Assembly (NCBI GenBank): GCA_964512995.1
Contig: CAZELM010000006.1
Coordinates: 1 to 64,000 of the forward strand
Direction of reading: 5' to 3'
Length of the DNA: 64,000 nt
DNA from: CAZELM01 sp964512995
Lineage (GTDB): Bacteria; CSSED10-310
Notes under the pieces: model-generated
What the model saw: the letters and a program-made list of their open reading frames with translations, nothing else
Told to the model about the DNA's origin: nothing
Database searches by the model: none
Translations under genes and position numbers: made by a program
In this document: piece after piece, positions 1 to 7,992 of the stretch
Layout of the letters: the number at the start of each line of letters is the position of its first letter
How positions within the stretch are numbered: the first letter of the stretch is position 1

Positions 1-32
1 GGACATACGATGGACGACCACTCGTTATTTAG

Positions 33-781
33 CTAATTTATGGGACGTCGCACTAATTCTCCTCTAAATGCTTTGGCAAGAATGGTCAGTGCGACGGTGT
101 TGGGGCAGCCAAGTTGATGCAAACGAAACACATCGAAAAAACCTTCCAACACAATGATCGAACGGGAAGTTATACGATGGAGGTTATACAGAATGAGGGA
201 TTTACGGAAGCCGGTTGGGAAGCGGTATTTACCATTGGAGTGATCTGTCACTGCTCGACCGGCATACGCCACCAGTCTTCCTTCATGGTTGTGAATGGGA
301 ATGACGATCCTGCCGGACATGATTCCTGGTTGGTGGTAGAATCCGATACCGAAATAATTGGCGATAGAGGGATCGATCCCGCGCTTTTGCAGGTAGGCGT
401 GGGAGGGATCGAGTTATGAAGTGCGAATGGCAGGGGTTTGTTGTTGTGGGGTGGATGGGAGAGCGGTTTCGGGTATTCGGTGGATGGATTGAACCAGCGG
501 TGCAACGGCAAAGCGGCCTGCCGTGCGCCGGCGGAATCGTTTGATAACCCTTCCATATGGATGACAAAATCAATGACACTCCCACCACAATGACAATGGG
601 TAAAACAGACCCACAGGTTTTTAGAAAGCGATACATTGAAAGCAGTGTTGTTGTCTCCATGGTGAATGGGACAGCAGCCAACGAGAGAATTGCAGCGTTT
701 CCGTAGTTTCACATTGGTGTGGTTGAGGACCATCTCCATCGTGACGGCGGACTTCAAAACAGAAAAGTCGAGTATGTGCAT
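33..781 (-). pseudogene. CHC2 zinc-finger / Toprim primase relic (frameshifted)
   Basis: This is the remnant of a DnaG-like primase of the type carried by plasmids and integrative elements. The first half has a CHC2 zinc finger (GCCPIHHGDNNTAF, then CFTHCHCGGSVIDF). The second half reads IMSGRIVIPIHNHEGRLVAY and ends in a Toprim-like strand with ILYNLHR and VLEGFFDVFRLHQLG. The halves are in different frames: translation must jump at about 409-413, after which DPSHAYLQKRGIDPSIANYF joins them smoothly, so one base has been gained or lost. Homology stops soon after GCPNTVAL, so the rest of the Toprim domain is gone. The start at 781 has a good AGGAGG ribosome site, suggesting recent inactivation. 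The family call is confident; its former role in a mobile element is inferred. Confidence 0.75.
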
Positions 782-1142
782 AATATACCTCCTGTGAATG
801 GAATGTAAATGAACGGATAGAAGACACCTGTCCTTTATTTTGTTTTGGATTATGGGAGCAGGTTGATGTATTGAAATGCGGTTAGCAAAGGGGTGGGGGC
901 ACCGAACAAAACGATCTTTCTTTCTGACCGGATGTCCATACCTATTACTCCCTGCAAAAATATTGGTGGTAGGGCTTACGCATGTGATGCTGATTGGAGT
1001 TGCGGTGATGGTGAAGAGTTGCTATATTAATTCTGAATCAAACTTACAAGACCAAATCCGCAATGCATTGATTTACTGTTTGTTTCAAGGGTAGCAGTCA
1101 AAAATGCTTCATGGAAATGACAAGCCGATGGGAGGGGTTGGT
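782..1142. other. Intergenic region between divergent genes
   Basis: This stretch separates the leftward primase relic from the rightward FGE-repeat gene and should hold both promoters. A 72-codon open frame at 876-1094 has no ribosome site and no recognisable protein features, so I do not call it. I see no repeat or RNA structure here. Confidence 0.5.
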
Positions 1143-4100
1143 ATGAAAAGCATTTCTATCGTTATCTTGGGGGGGGTGATATTGTTTTCTGCGTGGATGT
1201 GTCCACTGATTTTGGCTCAGTGTCTTTCCCATACGGGAGATGTGAACAACGACGGTGTTGTTTCTTCCGGCGATGCGCAAATAGCATTTTACATTGCACT
1301 GGGATCATATATCCCATCGAATGATGAATGGTGTGCAGCTGATTGTAATAGTGATGGAGTCATATCATCGGGGGATGCTCAGGCGATATTCTACAAAGCT
1401 TTGGGGATGGGAGTCTGTGCGAGTGATGTGACACCACAGCCCACACCAACACCGACTCCAACGGAAGTTCCCGCTTGCATGGCTGGTTCACTTTATTCCG
1501 TGGATGAAATCGTCGGCAACATGCGATGTGTACCCGGTGGAACGTTCACCCAGGGTGCGCCTACCTCTGAATCCTGCTATACGGATGAACATCAATTTAC
1601 CCATCAACTCACCCGGAACATTGCCGTTTTAGAGACGGAAGTGACACGTGGGATGTGGGAGGCATTAGCAGTGGCTCAACCCACCTTGCCGATCGATCCG
1701 AGCGTTACGTATCGGAGTCCGACCTTATCTCACCCTGTGCAGAACAATACATGGTTTGAAGCTGTTTTGTTCTGCAACCTACTTTCACTTCAGAATGGTT
1801 TTACGCAATGCTATTTCACAGATCCGGAATATACGAATCCGATTACGTCATCGAATTATACGACCGGACCGTTTTACTGCGATCTCAATGCGAATGGATA
1901 TCGATTACCGCTCGAAGGAGAACGGGAATATTTCACGCGAGCGGGAACAACCGGACCGTTTTCATGCGATGACCCGGACTACACCAGTGACAATTGTTTT
2001 GACTGCATACTGGGAACACATCCGATCCTGGAGCAATATTGTGTATATTGTCCGAATGATCCGTCAGGATGCGCACCCGTGGGCAGCAAACTGGCAAACC
2101 CGTGGAACCTGTATGATGTTCACGGGAATGTATGGGAGTTTTGCTGGGATTGGTGTGAACCATATCCGACAGGATTCAGGACCGACTATACCGGAACATC
2201 ATCCGGAAGTACCCGGGTGATACGTGGGGGTGCTTGGAGCGGGATTGCACGAGGATGCCGGTCAGCCTACCGGGCCAATTGCGGTCCGGACGACCACAGC
2301 AGCGACATTGGATTCCGTATCGTTCGGTTGGCTGATGATGAACTCCCACCGGGAACAATAACACCGGTATCGACCAATACGCCAAATCCCACGGAAACAC
2401 CTGCAAATACACCGACGAGTCCGCCCGAATGCGAAACCGGATCACTGTATTCCGTCGACGATATCGTCGGGAATATGCGTTGTGTGGAAGCCGGAAGTTT
2501 AACTCAGGGATCTCCCGGTGAGGAAGCATGCCGGATGACCAACGAGACGCAGTTCATCCATCAGTTGACACGTAACATCTGTGTCATGGAAACGGAAGTC
2601 ACTCGACAGATGTGGGCTGATCTGCAAAGTGCCCAGCCATCCTTGCCGAATGATCCCAGTATCCTGACCTACAGTCCGGGAATGAACGGGCCTGTTCAGG
2701 GTGTAGAGTGGTTCAAAGCCGTCTTGTATGCCAATTTGTTGTCTCTGGAAAATGGATATACCTGCTGTTATTACAAGGACGAAGCCTTCGAATACCCCGT
2801 GGATGCATCCAACTACACAACCGGAACGTATTACTGTGATTTTGACGCGGACGGATATCGGCTTCCCTCCGAAGGAGAATGGGAATACTTCTGTCGTGCC
2901 GGGACAACCGGAGTATATTCATGTGAAGAACCGAGTTATAACTCGGGAAACTGTGGAAGCGGTTCCTGTACCCCGGGTACTTTGCCGGTGCTGGAAGTGT
3001 ATTGTGTCTTCTGCTCCAATAATTCCGGTAAGAATGCGGTTGTCGGAACAAAGGAAGCCAATCCGTGGGGATTGAAAGACATTCATGGAAATGTATACGA
3101 ATGGTGCTGGGACTGGTTTGCTCCCTATCCAGAGGGATCGCAGATGGATTATACGGGTCCGGTCAGTGGAACGGCACGGATCCTTCGTGGAGGCGGATGG
3201 GATCTTTATTCGCAGTTTTGCCGATCGGCATTCTGTCATAGCAGTTCCCCCGAAGTTCGTGACAACAACCGGGGATTCCGGCTGGTCCGCACGCTGGATA
3301 TCGAACCACTCACTCCCACGATCACATCCACTCCGACCGGGACACCAACAGACATACCCACACCAACTCCAACAGACTCTCCGACTCCGACCGGGACACC
3401 AACGGAAATTCCAGTCTGCGAGGCCGGATCACTCTTTTCTGTGGATGAAATCGTAGGCAACATGCGATGTGTGCTGCCAGGTAGTTTTACCCAAGGCGCT
3501 CCGAATGAGGAAGCGTGCAGATACACAGCTGAATTTCCGCCTTTTACTCATACCCTCAGCCGCAGAATTGTAGTAATGGAAACTGAAATATCTCGCCAGA
3601 TGTGGGCGGATCTCAAGGCTGTTCAGAGCATGCTACCCGATGATCCAAGTAATACAACTTACAGTCCGACAATGAATCAGCCAGTGCAGTGAAACACATG
3701 GTATGAAGCGATTTTATTTGCCAATCTGTTATCCATGCAAAATGGATATACGCAGTGTTATTACAAAGATTCAGAATTCATGATACCGGTTGACCAGACG
3801 AATTACCTCACAGGAAGCTTTTTCTGTGATTTTAATTCCAATGGATATCGATTGGCCACCGAGGGTGAATGGGAATATTGCTGTCGTGCGGGGACAACGG
3901 GTCCATTCTCGTGCATTGAAACAAACTATAACTCGGGGACATGCAGGACCTGCACATTGGGTGTGCTGCCGACGCTGGAGCAATATTGCGTGTTTTGCCC
4001 AAATAATCCCGGAAACGCTGAAACTGTTGGAAGTAAATTGGGAAATTCGTTGAATTTGAAGGATTTCCATGGAAATGTCTGGGAATGGTGCTGGGATATA

Positions 4101-4938
4101 AGGGGAGATTATCCATCCGGAGCGCAAATTGATTATACCGGACTGCCATCAGGCTCGGTTCGTGTATTTCGAGGTGGGTGTTGGTTCGACTATCCAACAG
4201 ATTTTCGGTCGGCCAATCGAAACTACAACACCCCAGAAGCTCGAATGATTAATGTGGGCTTCCGTCTTGTGCGCACACTGGACATCGAACCATCCTTATT
4301 ACGGACTATAGCCCAACGATAAGCCATCCGGTGCAGCGGAACACCTGGTATGAAGCGGTGCTGTTTGCGAACCTGCTGTCCATGCAGAATGGGTATACGC
4401 GGTGTTATTACTCGGATGTGGGTTTTACGAATCCCATTACGTCCTCGAACTACACGACGGAACACTTCTATTGCAATTTTGATGCGATTGGGTATCGGCT
4501 GCCAAGTGAAGGGGAATGGGAGTATTTGTGCCGGGCAGGGACGACAAGCGCTTTTTCATGTAACGAGACGAATTACACAAGTGGGAACTGAAGTTCATGC
4601 GCATCCGGAACCCATCCGACGCTGGAGCAGTATTGCGTATATTGTGCGAATGCTCAGGGAACGACAGCACCGGTTGGGAGTAAACTGTCTAATCCTTGGA
4701 ATCTGAAAGACGTGCATGGAAATGTATGTGAATGGTGCTGGGACGTGTCTGCACCCTATCCTTCAAGCTCTGTAACCGATTATACAGGTCTAGCGTCTGG
4801 TTCGACCCGGATTTTGCGGGGGGGGGGAGTAGTTGGAGCAGCATCGCGTACGATTGTCGGTCGGCGAATCGGAACTACACTGCCCCGGCCGACAGGGACT
4901 TCGATCTCGGGTTCCGCCTGCTACGTACAATCGATTAA
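1143..4938 (+). pseudogene. Secreted dockerin-like / four-repeat FGE-sulfatase-domain protein, disrupted
   Basis: The chosen start at 1143 follows GGGAGGGG and begins a signal peptide (MKSISIVILGG...LAQ). A dockerin-like pair of Ca-binding loops follows (GDVNNDGVVSSGDAQ and DCNSDGVISSGDAQ), then a Thr/Pro linker and FGE-sulfatase (SUMF1-type) domains. Each domain opens with SVDEIVGNMRCV and carries RLPSEGEWEYFCRAGTTG, HGNVWEWCWD and RGGxW...GFRLVR. Domains 1 and 2 are intact. Domain 3 is cut by TGA at 3690-3692 where sister copies have N, G or R. About 4288-4296, the end of domain 3 is fused out of frame to the middle of domain 4, removing a linker and the domain 4 N-terminus. Domain 4 has a second TGA at 4589-4591 in a Cys column, then a frameshift in a G10 run. 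Translation as written stops at 3692 (849 residues). The full-length gene looks inactivated, although the first half could still be secreted. FGE-like domains often act as surface or binding modules; the function here is unknown. Confidence 0.8.
4818..4827 (+). repeat. G10 homopolymer causing a frameshift in FGE domain 4
   Basis: Ten consecutive G residues lie in the codons of the RGG motif. With eight G (or eleven) the frame reads through as ILRGGSSWSSIAYDC and on to GFRLLRTID. With ten it shifts and loses the domain end. This is a classic slippage tract. Confidence 0.85.
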
Positions 4939-5200
4939 CTCTTTGCGCTTTTGCCAATTGAATCGACGTAACAGTGAAATGGATGGGGTTGCGGTGACGG
5001 TGGGTGTTACCATATTCCAAATTGTTGAAAATTTGTCATATATTGATCGTGAAGATAATGAGAAACAGGAGCAAAACCCAAACGAGCGCCGTTTAACTAT
5101 TATCTCTCCAGCAGCTTCGTGTTGGAGAAATTTTTATTCGTTATGTGTCACTCGCTCGGTTGATACGCTAAACTGGGCGCGGTGAATTGAGGTGCATCCA

Positions 5201-5413
5201 ATGAAGGGAAAATATACGGCTGTGGTAAAGCAGGAGTCTGGCTGGTGGATCGGCTGGATTGAAGAAATTCCAGGCGTAAATTGCCAGGAGGACACGCGCG
5301 CGGAGTTGATTGAATCACTTCGCGTCACGCTTCGTGAAGCATTGGATATGAATCGCGCGGACGCTATTCACGCTGCTGGTACAAGTTACGAAGAGCTTGA
5401 GATTGCCGTGTGA
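5201..5413 (+). CDS. HicB-like antitoxin (orphan)
   Basis: This 70-residue protein has the small HicB fold: KYTAVVKQESGWWIGWIEEIPGVNCQEDT followed by a helix ELIESLRVTLREALD. HicB proteins bind and neutralise the HicA mRNA-cleaving toxin and repress their own operon. I chose ATG 5201 because TTGAGG lies at a normal distance; a GTG at 5192 would add three residues. No HicA-like gene lies on either side, and the longer HicB form with a C-terminal DNA-binding domain is absent. It may therefore be an orphan antitoxin or a short stand-alone HicB-family protein. It sits among pseudogenes and the DUF433/DUF5615 pair, so it looks like part of a toxin-antitoxin-rich accessory patch. Confidence 0.65.
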   Translation: MKGKYTAVVKQESGWWIGWIEEIPGVNCQEDTRAELIESLRVTLREALDMNRADAIHAAGTSYEELEIAV

Positions 5414-5440
5414 AAGGGAGGGATTTGCTCCAGCACCTTA

Positions 5441-5794
5441 TCAATATCGGACACGAATCTTCTTTTCATCCACGATCCATAGCTTGTTTTCAATATCATT
5501 CTTCTGAATGACGGAGACAAGCGATCGAATGATTCGCATTACATGATATTTGTCCTGTCTCTGTAGTCGGAGCACGATTATTCCTGGATAATCTGCTAGA
5601 GGATAGGCGCGGATATCTGCAAAATCGGTGTCCAGCGTGATCAACGTTCTGGATTCACTCTGGCACACTTCAGCGATTATCGCATCTGGAGCGCCATTCA
5701 GACCTTGCTCTGTCACAGATATGGCATCGAACCCAGATTCCCGCAATACATTGGCAACATCCAGTGGCAAATTTTGATCTGTCTTGAATTTCAT
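5441..5794 (-). CDS. DUF5615 PIN-like toxin
   Basis: This 117-residue protein has the DUF5615 pattern. It starts MKFKTDQNLPLDVANVLRE, with an early Asp and Asn in place of the common DENL, continues through GFDAISVTEQGLNGAPD and has the central acidic motif TLITLDTDFADIR. The family has a compact PIN-like nuclease fold and is regularly paired with DUF433, as it is here: the DUF433 gene ends 12 bases upstream on the same strand. No strong ribosome site is visible, which fits translational coupling to DUF433. The predicted role is toxin of a type II toxin-antitoxin module; RNase activity is inferred from the fold. Confidence 0.8.
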   Translation of the reverse strand: MKFKTDQNLPLDVANVLRESGFDAISVTEQGLNGAPDAIIAEVCQSESRTLITLDTDFADIRAYPLADYPGIIVLRLQRQDKYHVMRIIRSLVSVIQKNDIENKLWIVDEKKIRVRY

Positions 5795-5806
5795 GCCAGT
5801 CCGTTA

Positions 5807-6034
5807 TCACGCTGACAGAGAAATGATCTGCTCCCTGGCCAACTCCGCAGCATAGGCGATCGATGCGCGGATATGCTCCCGAGATATCGGAGGATACTCA
5901 GCCAGAATCTCTTCTTCGGGCACTCCCGCCGAGAGATTATCCAGAATCACCGATACAAATATCCGTGTCCCCGTGAAACAGGCTCTGCCATGACACACCA
6001 GTGGGTCAACCGTAATGTAATTCTTCCAATCCAT
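5807..6034 (-). CDS. DUF433 antitoxin
   Basis: This 75-residue protein is a typical DUF433 member: an N-terminal ITVDPLVCHGRACFTGTRI segment, a helix-turn-helix with SVILDNLSAGVPEEEILAEYP, and ISREHIRASIAYAAELARE. DUF433 proteins act as DNA-binding antitoxins and usually precede a PIN-like partner; DUF5615 lies 12 bases downstream. ATG 6034 is supported by AGGAG seven bases upstream. The pair probably represses its own promoter in the short region before 6034. Confidence 0.85.
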   Translation of the reverse strand: MDWKNYITVDPLVCHGRACFTGTRIFVSVILDNLSAGVPEEEILAEYPPISREHIRASIAYAAELAREQIISLSA

Positions 6035-6127
6035 CGTCTGACTCCTGAGATAGGAGGGTTACTTTCTAGAAAACAAACACTCTCTGTGTGATATACCATG
6101 TTCCCGGATCAATGTCGAAGCCGAGTA

Positions 6128-7069
6128 TCACCGAGGCGACTCCCCGTTCATCACCAATTCCGAGAAATTGTAGTTCACACTGGTCACGCCGAAATCCGGT
6201 TCCCGCTGGAATGGTCTCCGGATGTAATGCACCTGATGTTTTCCCCCATCCAGAAACGCTACGATGGCCAGGATGTAGTTATCCGGTTTGTTCAGGGAAT
6301 ACAGGATCTCGTTCTTGGTAACAGTAATGGTTTCAGCGCTACTGATCCGCCCTTTGACTTCGATGAACCGCAGGTGGCCGGATCGGGGATCGCGACTCTC
6401 GATATCATACCCGACATGCTCCAGTTCACGATCGATCGGCTCATAACCCAGTCTGCGTTCGATATCCATGACAATGGCACGCGCTCTGGCGGAAGATTCC
6501 TGCGTGTGAGTGGCTGTCATCATCCCTGTAACCGGTCGATCCGTCATGGCTGCAATCAATCCCATCGGCACGATGAGGAACCCGCCCAATGCCACGGGTG
6601 GCAGGGCAGACAATTGTGCCTCCCGGTTCAACTCCGCAATCCGGTTCTCCAACCGGTTTTGTAACTCATCAGCACGGCGTCTGGCTTCCAGGGAGTTCAA
6701 ATTGAATTCCTCCCGGACATAGTCTGTGACTTCACGATACAACCGTGCTTCGTCATCGGTCAGTTTGTATGGCACTGTGTTGGCGATCCGTTCTGGGAAC
6801 AGTGGACAGCCATCAAACTTGAGCAGGTTCTCTTTCACCATGCGCCGCATCAGGTCAGATACATCCACCTGATGGACGCCATCACGGAACTTGCCCTCGA
6901 ACCGGTCTCCATCCAGAAGGGCCAGAAACAACTGAAAGTCCGCTTCCTTGCCGTTGTGCGGGGTTGCTGTCATCAGGAGGAAATGCCGGGTGATGCCGGA
7001 TAGCAGTTGACCCAGTCTATACCGTTTCGTGTAGTGGAAACATTTCCCATCTTTCCGGAGGAAAGTGTG
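6128..7069 (-). pseudogene. SNF2 helicase / DUF3883 protein relic with internal deletion
   Basis: This is the remnant of a large SNF2-family DEAD/DEAH helicase of the kind found in phage-defence loci. The open frame begins abruptly after a TGA at 7070-7072, with helicase sequence RYRLGQLLSGITRHFLLMTA and TPHNGKEADFQLFLALLDGD. It runs to YREVTDYVREEFN and jumps directly to SLEARRRADELQNRLENRI, a segment that lies well downstream in intact relatives. Most of the second RecA-like domain is therefore missing, in frame. The C-terminus is a good DUF3883 domain (GYDIESRDPRSGHLRFIEVK and VTKNEILYSL). The N-terminal Walker A half is absent. The ATG at 6973 lies inside the helicase motif and is not a true start. 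Family assignment is firm; a former defence role is inferred. Confidence 0.75.
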
Positions 7070-7500
7070 TCAAAATAATTTTTAATAATCATGGATATAG
7101 GGAAAGCATTTCAAACTAAAGAGAAGAAACAGAAGATGCTCGATAGATAGGAGATGGAGAGGAGTCATTTTCCTGTCTGATTGGCAAAGGGATCTTTTAT
7201 AGGATTAAATACGTTTGAGTAAAACCCGATTCTTTGGGGCAAGCGAGAATACAAACCTTCAAAGAATCGGCACCTTATGAAAGGCGAGGAGATGATACTA
7301 TATATATGGTTGTCTGTCTCAAGACACTTTTGGAAAAAGGGCGTGAGTATCGATGATTCCATTCCATCCGCACTGCAACGGCACCTCGCCATCAGCGGCA
7401 TCCGATTCATCCGCGTAATCTGCGGTTCGGACCTTTACCCCCATCCAGCGGATCGATGTTAACCACCCGGACGTGAAAATCGAGTATAAATTGCCGTGTG
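7070..7500. other. Intergenic region without a supported gene
   Basis: Several overlapping 60-90-codon frames exist here, but none has a ribosome site or a recognisable protein. A low-complexity stretch near 7380-7435 (GCCATCAGCGGCATCCGATT and on through CATCCGCGTAATCTGCGG) resembles junk that often gives rise to spurious small proteins. The upstream part may be debris of the helicase gene. Confidence 0.4.
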
Positions 7501-7540
7501 TAAAGAAAAAGGCAGAACTCCTGAGTGAAGAAGTTCTGCC
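7501..7540 (-). terminator. Rho-independent terminator of tRNA-Asn
   Basis: On the minus strand a perfect 9-bp stem (GGCAGAACT with AGTTCTGCC, at 7532-7540 and 7511-7519) is followed by TTTTTCTTTA. It begins about 16 bases after the tRNA 3' end. Confidence 0.85.
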
Positions 7541-7555
7541 TATCGACATGTTTAG

Positions 7556-7628
7556 CTTCCCGGGACGGACTTGAACCGCCAACCTAGTGGTTAACAGCCA
7601 CCCGCTCTGCCGATTGAGCTACCGGGAA
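7556..7628 (-). tRNA. tRNA-Asn (GTT)
   Basis: The 73-nt cloverleaf reads, on the minus strand, acceptor TTCCCGG, D arm GCTC-GAGC, anticodon stem GGTGG/CCACT with loop CTGTTAA (anticodon GTT), T arm GGCGG TTCAAGT CCGTC, and acceptor CCGGGAA with discriminator G. CCA is not encoded (CTA follows), so a CCA-adding enzyme is needed. A GTCACG-CTTC-CGTGAC hairpin at 7632-7647 lies in the 5' leader. The gene has its own promoter and terminator and stands alone. Confidence 0.95.
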
Positions 7629-7655
7629 TCAGTCACGCTTCCGTGACAGCACATC

Positions 7656-7684
7656 TTTATAACTATTTTTTTTTTTAAGTGCAA
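7656..7684 (-). promoter_or_regulatory. Sigma70-type promoter of tRNA-Asn
   Basis: On the minus strand TTGCAC (7684-7679) and TATAAA (7661-7656) are separated by exactly 17 bases, most of which is an A11 run. The predicted start is near 7648, just before the leader hairpin. Confidence 0.7.
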
Positions 7685-7992
7685 CTGTTTTTTTCCAATT
7701 CCCGAGGCTACCCCGGTTCAAAGCCGGAGATAACCCTTCCGGGTCACCTTCGCCGGTCAACTCATCATATGTTCAGGCTGGAATGGGATTGGTACCGGTG
7801 TGTCATGATGAACGGGCAACGAAAGCAACGTTATATAATCGGTATACTGGAAATAATTTCATGGAGTAGAGAAAATACAGGCACTTGACGATTGCCACGC
7901 GCCTCGGTATGTTTACCCGGAACTGGAGCCGGTCAATGCATTACAGAAATGGCGTCGATCAGGCAGGATCAATGACGAGGGAGGTTCCGCGG
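7685..7992. other. Leader of the FHA-GAF-AAA gene
   Basis: No gene is supported here. The stretch contains short GC-rich dyads near 7708-7760 (CCGGTTCAAAGCCGG among them) and upstream in-frame codons of the regulator that lack a ribosome site. Confidence 0.4.

Noticed and set aside
876..1094. 72-codon gene before the FGE-repeat gene
   Set aside because: No ribosome site, no family resemblance, and it lies in a promoter region.
3690..4591. TGA recoded as a sense codon genome-wide
   Set aside because: dnaN, tldD, the coupled giant protein and the DUF5615 gene end properly with TGA, two of them with ATGA overlaps.
1..7069. Insertion sequences flanking the relics
   Set aside because: I found no transposase and no terminal inverted repeats.
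7165..7582. Small leftward genes between the helicase relic and tRNA-Asn
   Set aside because: They overlap the tRNA terminator and low-complexity sequence and lack ribosome sites.
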